From assembly GCA_963676415.1 (NCBI GenBank), contig OY781097.1, forward strand, positions 248,001 to 312,000: a stretch of DNA of 64,000 nt. Direction: 5' to 3'. The notes beneath the pieces were generated by a model. It was given only the letters and a program-made list of their open reading frames with translations, made no database searches and was not told the DNA's origin. A program made the translations under genes and the position numbers. The stretch comes from G963662905 sp963676415 (lineage in GTDB: Bacteria > Bacteroidota > Bacteroidia > Bacteroidales > WRLA01). Below, piece after piece: positions 44,255-53,085 of the stretch (the first letter of the stretch is position 1; every line of letters starts with the position of its first letter).

Positions 44255-44890
44255 ATGGACCAAATAAATAATTATTTCCCATTCCTTGAGCCGAAGCAAT
44301 TGGAGCAAGTCCGTGCCCTGAAACCTCTTTACACAGAATGGAACGCAAAAATCAATGTAATATCGCGCAAAGACATGGATAATTTTTTTGCACACCATGT
44401 ACTGCACGCGCTCGGCATTGCAAAATTCATTCAATTTGACAAAGGGGACAAAATCCTTGATATTGGCACAGGCGGAGGATTTCCTGGAATACCATTGGCA
44501 ATTGCTTTTCCTGAGGCAAAATTCCATTTAATTGATTCCATTGGAAAAAAAATAAAAGTCGTGCAAGGCGTAAGCGAAACGCTTGGATTAAAAAATGTGA
44601 GCTATGAACAATGCCGCGCCGAAAAGCACACTAAAAAATACGATTACATTGTCAGCCGGGCAGTAACCGAATTTAGAAAGCTTGCATCCTGGTCGCGCAA
44701 TAATTTTAAGCCACCTACAGAAGAAGCCCTGCCTCCCGGATGGATTTGTTTGAAAGGCGGTGATTTAAAAGACGAATTCTCAGGATTACGGGACGTGCAT
44801 ATTGAAAAGCTCAGCCACTATTACGAAGAGGATTTCTTTGAACAGAAAAAGTTAGTTTACGTTCCGTTTTATGCTTTTAAAAATAAATAG
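44255..44890 (+). CDS. rsmG: 16S rRNA (guanine-527 N7) methyltransferase RsmG
   Basis: SAM-dependent methylation of G527 in 16S rRNA. 211 residues, normal length. The family N-terminus is present (WNAKINVISRKDMDNFFAHHVLHAL near 29-53), followed by the SAM-binding motif ILDIGTGGGFPGIPLAI near 67-83. VSRAVTEFRKLASWSRN is at about 135-151 and WICLKGGDLKDEF near 165. Complete. It is followed after a 125-base A/T-rich gap by pepD. Confidence 0.95.
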   Translation: MDQINNYFPFLEPKQLEQVRALKPLYTEWNAKINVISRKDMDNFFAHHVLHALGIAKFIQFDKGDKILDIGTGGGFPGIPLAIAFPEAKFHLIDSIGKKIKVVQGVSETLGLKNVSYEQCRAEKHTKKYDYIVSRAVTEFRKLASWSRNNFKPPTEEALPPGWICLKGGDLKDEFSGLRDVHIEKLSHYYEEDFFEQKKLVYVPFYAFKNK

Positions 44891-45015
44891 CAATTTACTC
44901 AATATCAGTATATTAACATTATTTAACAATAGCAATTCAAATTTCCGGAGCACTGTTCAAAAATGCTCTGAAAAGAATTTTGTACTTTAGCGAAATACTC
45001 AAAATACATACAAAA

Positions 45016-46476
45016 ATGAATAAAGACATAATGAATCTGGAGCCTAAAGCGCTTTGGAAAAATTTTTACGATCTGACTCAAATTCCACGTCCCTCCAAGA
45101 AGGAAGAAAAAATCCGTGCTTTCCTGAAAAAATTTGGTGAAGGCCTTGGACTGGAAACGATACAGGACGAAGTGGGAAATATCATCATACGCAAGCCTGC
45201 AACACCCGGAATGGAAGACCGCAAAGGCGTTGTACTTCAAGGCCATATGGACATGGTTCCACAAGCCAACAGCGACAAAAACCACAATTTTGAGACCGAT
45301 CCGATCGAAGCCTATATTGATGGCGATTGGGTAACCGCAAACGGTACCACACTTGGCGCTGATAATGGCATGGGCGTAGCGGCTGCAATGGCGATTCTTG
45401 AAGCTAAGGATATTGAGCACGGCCCTGTAGAAGCCCTCATCACTACAGATGAAGAAACCGGAATGACCGGAGCCTTTGGCTTGGAAGCTGGCGTTCTCCA
45501 TGGTGATATCCTGATGAACCTGGACTCAGAAGATGAAGGCGAGCTTTATGTCGGTTGTGCCGGAGGTGTTGATGCCAACATCAGCTTTGATGCTGCATAC
45601 GAAGCCGCTCCAGCAGGAATGAAAGCCTACAAAATGAGTGTTGCCGGACTGAAAGGTGGACACTCGGGTATGGACATCCCACTGGGTCGTGGAAACGCAA
45701 ATAAAATCCTCTTCCGTTTTGTATTCGATGCCATTGAAAAATTTGGCCTAAAAATGGCAGACGTAAATGGTGGCAGCCTGCGCAATGCCATTCCTCGTGA
45801 AGCTTTTGCTACAGTGCTTGTTCCTGAAGACAAAGCAGAGGCAATGAAAGCCGCACTTAAAGAATTTGAAGCCATTGCTAAAAAAGAAATTGTAAGCGTT
45901 GATCCCGACCTAACCATTACTTTGGAAGAAAATGCAATCCCTGAAAAAATCTTCACCTACGAATTCCTGACAAAACTTACGCAGGCTGTTTATGGTTGCC
46001 CGAATGGCGTTATCCGTATGAGCAACGATATGGAAGGACTTGTTGAAACTTCTTCAAACCTTGCTGTTGTAAAAAGCGAAGGCGAAAAAGTAATCGTACA
46101 ATGCCTGCTCCGCAGCTCTGTTGATTCGGCTAAAGTCGATCTGCAAAACCAAATTGGTTCTGTTTTCAACCTTGCCGGCGCATATGTTGTTTTTGAAGGA
46201 GACTATCCAGGCTGGAAACCGAATATGGATTCGGCCATCCTGAAGGAGATGCGGGAAGTATATAATAACCTATATGGCAAAATTCCTGAAATCAAGGCAA
46301 TTCACGCCGGTTTGGAATGTGGCCTATTAGGCGGTGTTTATTCAAACTGGGACATGATTTCCTTTGGGCCAACCATCCGTTACCCGCATTCACCTGATGA
46401 AAAGGTAAATATCGAAACCGTTCAGAAGTTCTGGAATTATCTTCTCGAAACACTGAAGCATATCCCTAAAAAATAA
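45016..46476 (+). CDS. pepD: Aminoacyl-histidine dipeptidase
   Basis: Zinc dipeptidase of family M20 (Xaa-His dipeptidase, also called peptidase D), cytoplasmic, in peptide turnover. 486 residues. Metal-site motifs are LQGHMDMVPQ near 74-83, TLGADNGMGVAAAMAIL near 113-129 and TTDEETGMTGAFGL near 142-155. LMNLDSEDEGELYVGCAGG and KGGHSGMDIPLGRGNANKIL (dimerisation lid) follow, with HAGLECGLLGG and GPTIRYPHSPDEKVNIETV near the end. The ATG at 45016 is used; the open frame upstream reaches only a TTG. A terminator follows. Confidence 0.96.
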   Translation: MNKDIMNLEPKALWKNFYDLTQIPRPSKKEEKIRAFLKKFGEGLGLETIQDEVGNIIIRKPATPGMEDRKGVVLQGHMDMVPQANSDKNHNFETDPIEAYIDGDWVTANGTTLGADNGMGVAAAMAILEAKDIEHGPVEALITTDEETGMTGAFGLEAGVLHGDILMNLDSEDEGELYVGCAGGVDANISFDAAYEAAPAGMKAYKMSVAGLKGGHSGMDIPLGRGNANKILFRFVFDAIEKFGLKMADVNGGSLRNAIPREAFATVLVPEDKAEAMKAALKEFEAIAKKEIVSVDPDLTITLEENAIPEKIFTYEFLTKLTQAVYGCPNGVIRMSNDMEGLVETSSNLAVVKSEGEKVIVQCLLRSSVDSAKVDLQNQIGSVFNLAGAYVVFEGDYPGWKPNMDSAILKEMREVYNNLYGKIPEIKAIHAGLECGLLGGVYSNWDMISFGPTIRYPHSPDEKVNIETVQKFWNYLLETLKHIPKK

Positions 46477-46486
46477 AATCTACTTA

Positions 46487-46531
46487 AAATCAGCAGCTTA
46501 GAAAGGTTTTAGGCTGCTGATTTATATTTTT
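46487..46531 (+). terminator. Rho-independent terminator after pepD
   Basis: AAATCAGCAGC at 46487-46497 pairs perfectly with GCTGCTGATTT at 46513-46523 around a 15-base loop, followed by ATATTTTTTT. Located 10 bases after the pepD stop. Confidence 0.82.
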
Positions 46532-46553
46532 TTGAATTTTTTGCAGGGACTAC

Positions 46554-46583
46554 TTGGATTTAGTGAAAAAGGTTATATCTTTG
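46554..46583 (+). promoter_or_regulatory. Putative rpmH promoter
   Basis: TTGG at 46554-46557 and TATCTTTG at 46576-46583 (perfect TAnnTTTG) are 18 bases apart, matching the Bacteroidota -33/-7 arrangement. The -7 box ends 25 bases before the rpmH ATG. Lies directly after the pepD terminator. Confidence 0.55.
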
Positions 46584-46608
46584 CAGTCCTTTAAAAATCG
46601 GACATACA

Positions 46609-46767
46609 ATGAAAAGAACATTTCAACCATCAAGAAGGAAAAGAGTTAATAAGCATGGATTCAGAGCAAGAATGGCAACTAAAAATGGTCGTAAGGTTCT
46701 TGCACGCAGAAGAGCTAAAGGAAGGAAGAAACTATCTGTTTCTGACGAAAAACTCGACAAAAGGTAG
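46609..46767 (+). CDS. rpmH: 50S ribosomal protein L34
   Basis: Small basic ribosomal protein of 52 residues. It begins MKRTFQPSRRKRVNKHGFRA and continues RMATKNGRKVLARRRAKGRK, the full L34 signature, with a short SVSDEKLDKR tail as is common in Bacteroidota. It has its own likely promoter and terminator. In many bacteria rpmH is next to rnpA and near dnaA/oriC; no rnpA, yidC or DnaA-box cluster is visible here, so this locus is not evidently the replication origin. Confidence 0.97.
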   Translation: MKRTFQPSRRKRVNKHGFRARMATKNGRKVLARRRAKGRKKLSVSDEKLDKR

Positions 46768-46794
46768 TCTAAAATAGACCAAAAAATATTCCTG

Positions 46795-46832
46795 AAAGAA
46801 GAAAGTTGATGATTTAGCTTTCTTCTTTTTTT
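46795..46832 (+). terminator. Rho-independent terminator after rpmH
   Basis: AAAGAAGAAAG at 46795-46805 pairs perfectly with CTTTCTTCTTT at 46818-46828 around a 12-base loop and continues into a T run to 46832. It ends the single-gene rpmH transcript 28 bases after its stop codon. Confidence 0.85.
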
Positions 46833-46921
46833 GTTGTTAGCCGGCTTGCCCCGGCTTTTAGTGTTTGGATTCTATTGTCAAATGCAATAATTTCGCACTT
46901 GTTTAATAATGTGTAGAAAGA

Positions 46922-47152
46922 ATGGAAGTTTTACTGATAATAATTCTCATTATAATAGTTGCCCCTTATATTTTGCGCTTGCTATTTCCGTTTCTATTGA
47001 AATGGCTGGTTAAACGCTCACAGCCCAGGCAGCCCAAAAATGAAAACAAGAAAGAAGGTGATATCCGGGTAGAGATCAAAGAAAAAAACAATTCCGGAAA
47101 AACCAACGACCTAGGAGAATACATTGATTTTGAAGAAATAAAAGACAAATAA
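46922..47152 (+). CDS. Small membrane protein, DUF4834 family
   Basis: A 76-residue protein with one N-terminal transmembrane segment (VLLIIILIIIVAPYILRLLFPFLLKWLV) and a charged cytoplasmic tail ending LGEYIDFEEIKDK. The final DLGEYIDFEEIK is the conserved end of DUF4834, a Bacteroidota family of unknown function usually found immediately upstream of a YfhO-like gene. That is the case here, with a 5-base gap. It is probably the first gene of the long glycan operon. It may be a small regulatory or assembly partner of the YfhO protein; that is inference. Confidence 0.8.
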   Translation: MEVLLIIILIIIVAPYILRLLFPFLLKWLVKRSQPRQPKNENKKEGDIRVEIKEKNNSGKTNDLGEYIDFEEIKDK

Positions 47153-47157
47153 TTCCA

Positions 47158-49614
47158 ATGACCAATTCCATGAAGAAATTTGAAACCAAAAACGCATGGC
47201 CTTATCTGATTGCTATTGTTGCTTTCCTGGCCATTACAGTCGTTTATTTTTCTCCGGTTCTTGAAGGCAAAAAGCTCAGACAGGCTGATGTTACCAACTG
47301 GAAAGGAATGTCGAAAGAAATTAAAGATCACCGGGAAGCTACCGGAGAAGAACCTTTATGGACCAACAGCATGTTTGGCGGAATGCCGGCATACCAGATA
47401 TCGGTTTTCTATAAGAACAATTTTATTAATTCAATTGGCAAAATATTTAAACTCGGCCTCCCACATCCTTTAGATATTGTATTTCTATACTTTCTGGGAT
47501 TCTTTGTTTTGCTGTTGGTAATGCGTGTTAATCCATGGCTTTCGGTTCTAGGGGCATTAGGGTTTGCATTCTCATCCTATTTCTTCATTATTTTAGAAGC
47601 AGGACACAACACCAAGGCCTATGCCATTGCTTATATGGGGCCTGTTCTTGCCGGGATTATTTTAGCTTATCGGGGAAAATACATCTGGGGGCTTGCGCTC
47701 ACAGCATTTTTCCTTGCCCTTGAATTGGGGGCAAACCACCTGCAAATCACCTATTATTTGCTGATGATTGTAGTGCTCTATGGCGTTTTCCAGTTTTTTG
47801 AAAACCTGCGCGAAAAGAAACTACGCCACTTTTTTAAAGCCAGTGGCGTTTTAGTAGTAGCGGCAATTCTTGCTGTTTCGGTGAATATTGCCAATATTTG
47901 GTCCACCTATGAATACGGAAAATACACTATTCGTGGAAAATCTGAACTAACATCCGAATCACACAACCGTACAAGTGGCCTGGATATTGATTATGCAACG
48001 CAGTGGAGTTACGGTATCCCGGAGACGTTTACTCTTCTGATACCGGATTTTATGGGCGGAGGCTCAGGAAGAACACCTGATATGGACTCCAAAACTTATG
48101 AAGAACTACAGAAATATTTCACTAAAAACCAGGCCAATCAGTATATCAATTTCTTTTCGATGTATTGGGGCAAACAGCCATTTACTTCAGGACCGGTTTA
48201 TGCCGGAGCCATTTTTATGTTCCTCTTTATTCTGGGACTTTTCGTGCTTAAAGGCAAATACAAATGGTGGCTACTGAGCGCAACTGTTTTAAGCATCATG
48301 CTGGCTTGGGGAAAAAATTTCATGCCACTGACAGAATTTTTCCTCCACTATGTGCCCGGCTATAACAAATTCAGAGCTGTATCCACCACTCTTGTCATTG
48401 CAGAATTCTGTATTCCTCTGCTTGGTGTCTTGGCTGTAAAAGAGGTAGCATCTGGAAAAATAGACGCAAAAGCAACTGTCCGAAAATTGGTTTACGCTCT
48501 GGGCACTACAGTTGGCCTTATCCTGCTTGTGATGCTTTTTGCCGGTTCTGCCTTTGATTTCTCTGCTGCATCTGATGCACGCCTCCTTCAGGCAGGCTTA
48601 CCTCAAAGCATTCTTGAGGCACTGGAAGCTGACCGACTTTCACTGCTGCGTAGCGAAGGAATCCGGTCTGTCCTTTTCATTCTGATTGCCGCTATTGCCC
48701 TCTGGGCCATCATCAAACAAAAAATTAAAAAAGAATACGCTTTTATTATCCTGATTTTGGCTGCAACTATTGATATGTGGGCTGTAAACCGCCGCTACCT
48801 CAGTGCTGAAAATTTCGAAGATTCACGTAAAGTGGAATCTCATTTTACACCAAGCGCAGCAGATCAGCAAATCCTGCAGGATAATGACCCAAATTTCCGG
48901 GTACTGAACACAACAGTGAACACATTTAATGATGCCAGCACATCCTATTACCACAAATCCATTGGCGGTTATCATGGGGCAAAACTGCGTCGCTATCAGG
49001 AAATTATAGATAATCATATTGCCAACAACAATATGAAGGTACTGAACATGCTCAACACAAAATACTTCATAATGTCTGGAGCAGATAAACAAGCCGTTGC
49101 ACGTTTAAATCCGGCAGCGCTGGGCAATGCCTGGACCGTAGATCAAATCAGGATCGTTGATAATGCCGACGAAGAAATCGATGCCTTAAATGATTTTAAC
49201 CCTGCAATAGAAGCCATTGTCGATCAAAGATTTAAAAACACGATCGATAATTTTATACCAAATTCTGATTCCTTGGCAACAATAAAATTAAGCAGCTATA
49301 AACCAAATGAGCTGATCTATGAATTTAATTCAGCGAAAGATGAAGCGGTTGTATTTTCTGAGATTTATTACGACAAAGGCTGGAAAGCTTATATTGATGG
49401 AGAAGAAGCACCCTATTTCCGCACTAATTACATTTTGCGCGGCATGATCGTCCCGAAAGGACAGCACGAAATTAAATGGGAATTCAGGCCAAAAGCATAT
49501 TATATAGGAACTGCAGCTTCCGGAATTGCTTCAGGGCTTATCATCATCCTGATGCTTATAGCATTGGGAAGAGGCTATAAAGAAGCATTGCTCAACAAAA
49601 CCCAAAAAGACTAA
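47158..49614 (+). CDS. YfhO-family multi-pass membrane protein (GT-C-like)
   Basis: An 818-residue integral membrane protein. About 12-13 transmembrane helices occupy residues 18-540, with GGMPAYQISVFYKNN and an acidic-pair region near the N-terminus (LEGKKLRQADVTNWKGMSKE), typical of GT-C-type enzymes. EAGHNTKAYAIAYMGPVLAGI follows. The C-terminal 250 residues are a periplasmic domain with ANNNMKVLNMLNTKYFI, VVFSEIYYDKGWKAYIDG and NYILRGMIVPKGQHEIKWEF, the YfhO signature, and a final helix. In Firmicutes YfhO proteins glycosylate lipoteichoic acid; the Bacteroidota role is unknown. It overlaps the next glycosyltransferase by one base. Confidence 0.88.
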   Translation: MTNSMKKFETKNAWPYLIAIVAFLAITVVYFSPVLEGKKLRQADVTNWKGMSKEIKDHREATGEEPLWTNSMFGGMPAYQISVFYKNNFINSIGKIFKLGLPHPLDIVFLYFLGFFVLLLVMRVNPWLSVLGALGFAFSSYFFIILEAGHNTKAYAIAYMGPVLAGIILAYRGKYIWGLALTAFFLALELGANHLQITYYLLMIVVLYGVFQFFENLREKKLRHFFKASGVLVVAAILAVSVNIANIWSTYEYGKYTIRGKSELTSESHNRTSGLDIDYATQWSYGIPETFTLLIPDFMGGGSGRTPDMDSKTYEELQKYFTKNQANQYINFFSMYWGKQPFTSGPVYAGAIFMFLFILGLFVLKGKYKWWLLSATVLSIMLAWGKNFMPLTEFFLHYVPGYNKFRAVSTTLVIAEFCIPLLGVLAVKEVASGKIDAKATVRKLVYALGTTVGLILLVMLFAGSAFDFSAASDARLLQAGLPQSILEALEADRLSLLRSEGIRSVLFILIAAIALWAIIKQKIKKEYAFIILILAATIDMWAVNRRYLSAENFEDSRKVESHFTPSAADQQILQDNDPNFRVLNTTVNTFNDASTSYYHKSIGGYHGAKLRRYQEIIDNHIANNNMKVLNMLNTKYFIMSGADKQAVARLNPAALGNAWTVDQIRIVDNADEEIDALNDFNPAIEAIVDQRFKNTIDNFIPNSDSLATIKLSSYKPNELIYEFNSAKDEAVVFSEIYYDKGWKAYIDGEEAPYFRTNYILRGMIVPKGQHEIKWEFRPKAYYIGTAASGIASGLIIILMLIALGRGYKEALLNKTQKD

Positions 49615-50528
49615 TGTACCGGATTTCGGCAATTGTTTGCACATACAACCGCGAATTTTTCCTAAAGAAAGCTTTAGACAGCCTGGCTTCGCAAAGCCTT
49701 TCTGCTGATGAATTTGAAATTGTTTTGGTAAACAACAACTCAACCGATAGCACAGAGCTAATTTGCGAAGATTTCCAGAAAGCCCATCCCGATATTTCCT
49801 TTACCTATGTAATTGAGGAACAACAAGGTTTATCATTTGCCCGAAACCGGGGCATCGCAGAATCAGAATCAGACCTGGTCACTTTTATTGATGATGACGC
49901 CTGGCTTGACAAAAACTTCCTAAAAAACACCGTTGAATTCATGGAAGCCAATCCTGAGGCTGCATCTGTTGGCGGCATCATCCTTTTGGATTATGAAGAC
50001 AAGGAACCATCCTGGATGAACAAGTATATGGCCAGCTTGTTTGGCTATTTCAAATACAGCGACGAACTGGTCCAATTTACCAGTTTGGATTATCCGCGCG
50101 GTTCCAATATGACATTTCGCACTTCGGTTTTTAAAGAAATAGGGGATTTCAATACAGAGCTTGGACGTGTGGGCAAAAACCTTGCCGGAGGAGAAGAAAA
50201 AGATATCTATCAGAGAATCTATAAAAAAGGACTGAAGGTATGGTATTTACCCGAGGCAATTGTATATCATGCTGTTCCGCTAAGCCGCACCTCTGAGGAA
50301 TTCATCAGAAGGCAATCTATCGGAGTAGGAATCAGCGAAAGGCTCAGGATAAAAGAGAATATCGCCGAGACCGTAAAAAGATATGCTGTTGAATTGTTTA
50401 AATGGGGTGCAACAGTAGTGCTTTCCTTATATTATCTTTGCAGCTTCAAATTATCAAAAGCCGTAATGCTCATAAAGTTTCGGTTTTGGGTAAGTAAGGG
50501 GTTGTTTATTAATAATGCAATACAATGA
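49614..50528 (+). CDS. Glycosyltransferase, GT2 family
   Basis: Inverting GT-A glycosyltransferase of 304 residues. The N-terminal domain has AIVCTYNREFFLKKALDSL near 6-24, EIVLVNNNSTDSTE, QGLSFARNRGIAE and the metal-binding VTFIDDDAWLD (DxD) near 88-98, then NLAGGEEKDIYQRIYKKG, where EEKD supplies the catalytic acidic residues. A hydrophobic stretch near the end (FKWGATVVLSLYYLCSF) may attach it to the membrane. The start overlaps the stop of the YfhO gene (TAATG) and its own stop overlaps the next start (ATGA), so the genes are translationally coupled. Donor and acceptor unknown. Confidence 0.92.
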   Translation: MYRISAIVCTYNREFFLKKALDSLASQSLSADEFEIVLVNNNSTDSTELICEDFQKAHPDISFTYVIEEQQGLSFARNRGIAESESDLVTFIDDDAWLDKNFLKNTVEFMEANPEAASVGGIILLDYEDKEPSWMNKYMASLFGYFKYSDELVQFTSLDYPRGSNMTFRTSVFKEIGDFNTELGRVGKNLAGGEEKDIYQRIYKKGLKVWYLPEAIVYHAVPLSRTSEEFIRRQSIGVGISERLRIKENIAETVKRYAVELFKWGATVVLSLYYLCSFKLSKAVMLIKFRFWVSKGLFINNAIQ

Positions 50529-52132
50529 ATCCAATAACGAAATTAGCTTATAAAGCCTATACATATTATAAGTACAAACCCTCAAAAATGCTTAAGGATG
50601 CCTTTAAGCATTTCCCCGAGGCTGATCAATATCCCCAACCCTCTGAAAATATTAAGAATAAAAAGATTCTTTTCTGCCCTTTTGCTCCGCATCAGTTAAA
50701 CATTGTAAGAGAGGGGATTTGGGCGCATTCATGTGCAGCAAGGGGAGCTTCTGTAAAAATGATCACTTATGATTTATATTTAGACGCGATAGATTTTATC
50801 AATCCAAATGTAAAAAAAGACCTATCAATCAGCTATAAAATTTCCAAGAAGATTTATGATATAATCAAAGTTCCATATATAGCCATGAGCGATTATGCGG
50901 ATCATCAGGATAAACACACTTTTGATTTCGATAATATGACTCAGACCGACATAGAGAACCTATCATACAAAGGCATTGAGTTGTCAGATCTTGTAATTGC
51001 CTCATCAGTAAGGTATTTCTTTTGCAATGGCCCGGAATGGGGGAATTTAGAATTTTTAAATAAAGCACGCCAATTTGCAAGAACCGCTGTAGTACTAACT
51101 AATATTTATGAATTAATTCTTGATGAACATAAACCCGATAAAATTGTCTGTTCGCATGGGATCTATGTATCTTGGGGCACTCTTTTCCGAATGGCCCGAG
51201 AAAAGAATATTCCTATTGATATTTATGGAGCCAGTTATCGAAAAAACACCTTGAGGTTTTACCATAATATCCCGCAGGCTCCATTTCCTGATGGCGAATG
51301 GGATCGATATAAAGACATCCCCCTAAATGCCGAACAGGAAGCTGTAGTTGACAATTATTTTAAGTCAAGAGAAACTCAGAAAGAAGACAGTATTGTTCTG
51401 TTCGATGAAAATAGCAAACTTCCCGATAGGTTGAAAAATTTTATTTCCGACAGTAAAGCCCAAAAAAGAACACTATTTTGCATCTTTACAAATATCTCAT
51501 GGGATTCTTTTATGTACCGAAAAGAAACCAAGAGCTTCAATAACATAACCGAATGGCTACTTGACAACATTGCAGCCTTTAGGGACAAAAAAAATGTAGA
51601 TCTAATAATTAAAGCTCATCCGGCAGAGAATAACCACAATGTCCCTGATAAATACCGCATCAAGAATTGCATTCCAGAGCATCTGCCAGAAAATATTTAT
51701 TTTATTAAAGAGGACGCTAATGTTAAAGCATTTGATCTTTATAAATACATTGATTATGGATTAGTCTATACTTCAACTGTTTGTCTGGAAATGGCTCTAT
51801 TCAACATACCCGTATTATCATCTGGGGTTGGTGGGCATTATGAAGGCAAAGGGTTTACAATGGATCCCCGCGACCAAAATGAATACTTTGAAAAACTCAA
51901 TGATTTAATGAATGGCAATAGCGGTTTCAAACCAAATATTGAAGCTGCAAAAAGGTATATGTATTTTAGATTTTTTAGAGAGGCCATTCAGAATGAATTA
52001 ATCGAATTAAACGGCTTTAATATAAATAGCATCAAATTTATTGGTGCAGAAGCACTGGCTTATTCAAGGAACAAAAACCTTGACATAATAACAGATGGCA
52101 TTTTAAATGACTCAATCTATATAAATAGTTAA
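50525..52132 (+). CDS. Capsule polysaccharide synthesis-like protein (GT-B-like)
   Basis: A 535-residue protein that resembles the Kps/capsule-modification and CDP-glycerol transferase-like GT-B group, but cannot be assigned firmly. Seen: ILFCPFAPHQLNIVREGIWAHSCAARGASVKMITYDLYL near the N-terminus as a first Rossmann-like unit, then KPDKIVCSHGIYVSWGTLFRMAREKNIPIDIYGASYRK. VDLIIKAHPAEN near 360 and a donor-site-like YTSTVCLEMALFNIPVLSSGVGGHY near 410-435 follow. No signal peptide or transmembrane segment. Four-base overlap with the GT2 gene and a one-base gap to the next. Probably a glycosyl- or phosphoglycosyl-transferase in assembling the surface glycan. Confidence 0.6.
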   Translation: MNPITKLAYKAYTYYKYKPSKMLKDAFKHFPEADQYPQPSENIKNKKILFCPFAPHQLNIVREGIWAHSCAARGASVKMITYDLYLDAIDFINPNVKKDLSISYKISKKIYDIIKVPYIAMSDYADHQDKHTFDFDNMTQTDIENLSYKGIELSDLVIASSVRYFFCNGPEWGNLEFLNKARQFARTAVVLTNIYELILDEHKPDKIVCSHGIYVSWGTLFRMAREKNIPIDIYGASYRKNTLRFYHNIPQAPFPDGEWDRYKDIPLNAEQEAVVDNYFKSRETQKEDSIVLFDENSKLPDRLKNFISDSKAQKRTLFCIFTNISWDSFMYRKETKSFNNITEWLLDNIAAFRDKKNVDLIIKAHPAENNHNVPDKYRIKNCIPEHLPENIYFIKEDANVKAFDLYKYIDYGLVYTSTVCLEMALFNIPVLSSGVGGHYEGKGFTMDPRDQNEYFEKLNDLMNGNSGFKPNIEAAKRYMYFRFFREAIQNELIELNGFNINSIKFIGAEALAYSRNKNLDIITDGILNDSIYINS

Positions 52133-52133
52133 T

Positions 52134-53084
52134 ATGAAATACGGTGTAATATCATATCCTGAATCTATCAATATTGGTGATGAAGTTCAGAGTGTGGCAG
52201 CGCAAAGGTTATTACCACACGTTAACTACTACCTTCCCAGGGAAGAATTAAATACACCACCAACTAATGACATTGTAAAACTTATTTGTAATGGGTGGTT
52301 CATGGAAAAACCAAACAACTGGCCCCCAGCGGAAAATATTGTACCCCTATTTATTTCTTTTCACATAACCAACTCCAACAAAAGTCATAAAATAATTCCG
52401 AACAAGAAATTTTTCAATTACTTCAAACAATTCGAACCCATTGGTTGCAGAGATTTAAAAACTATGGAATACTTCAAAAACATAGGAATCAAATCATATT
52501 TCTCTAATTGCCTGACATTGACCTTAAAAAATCAATTTAAAGAGCGCAATGACGACATTTTATTTGTTGATCCTTTAAGACATAATTACACAAAATCTTA
52601 TCGGAATTTTATCATTGATAAAATGGTTCCCGAGAAGTTTCGCGGAAACGTTAAATTTGCATATCAACGCCGCAGTGAGTTAAACATTTCAAGAGAAGAA
52701 AGATTTGCTCAAGCAGAAAATTTAATAGAAATGTATTCGAAGGCAAGAATGGTCATAACTTCCAGAATTCACGTTGCTCTGCCTTGCCTTGCTTTAGGAA
52801 CTCCGGTATATTTTATTAATGCTGGATACCATTCAGCCCTTTTTAATCTCAACGACCGCTTTGATGGAATCATGGATTTATTTCATGTAATTGAAGAAAA
52901 CGCTTTTCCGTTTTCTTCACCATCTGTGTATGATAGAATTGTGCGAGGCTCAAAGCTTTATAAGTCTGCAAAAGTGAATCCTCTGCCAATTGATTGGGAG
53001 AACCCAAAACCCAACAAAAAGGATTATTTAGAATATAGCGATTTGTTGAATGAGGAAATTTCAAAATTTTTAAAGAAATCATAA
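52134..53084 (+). CDS. Polysaccharide pyruvyl transferase-like protein
   Basis: A 316-residue cytoplasmic protein of the polysaccharide pyruvyl transferase family, whose members add pyruvate ketals to sugars from phosphoenolpyruvate. The N-terminal YGVISYPESINIGDEVQSVAAQRLL is the family's opening motif (the family usually has NxGD). FISFHITNSNK and the CRDLKTMEYFKNIGIKSYFSNCLTLTL segment follow. The C-terminal half has ARMVITSRIHVALPCLALGTPVYFINAGY, the conserved R-x-H-x4-P-C/A-x-A region. It is one base from the upstream stop and one base before legB. Pyruvylation of the glycan is inference; some members transfer other groups. Confidence 0.82.
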   Translation: MKYGVISYPESINIGDEVQSVAAQRLLPHVNYYLPREELNTPPTNDIVKLICNGWFMEKPNNWPPAENIVPLFISFHITNSNKSHKIIPNKKFFNYFKQFEPIGCRDLKTMEYFKNIGIKSYFSNCLTLTLKNQFKERNDDILFVDPLRHNYTKSYRNFIIDKMVPEKFRGNVKFAYQRRSELNISREERFAQAENLIEMYSKARMVITSRIHVALPCLALGTPVYFINAGYHSALFNLNDRFDGIMDLFHVIEENAFPFSSPSVYDRIVRGSKLYKSAKVNPLPIDWENPKPNKKDYLEYSDLLNEEISKFLKKS

Positions 53085-53085
53085 T

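Noticed and set aside
46609..46921. Chromosome replication origin near rpmH
   Set aside because: rpmH often marks oriC, but there is no rnpA, yidC, dnaA or dnaN, and no cluster of DnaA boxes was seen.
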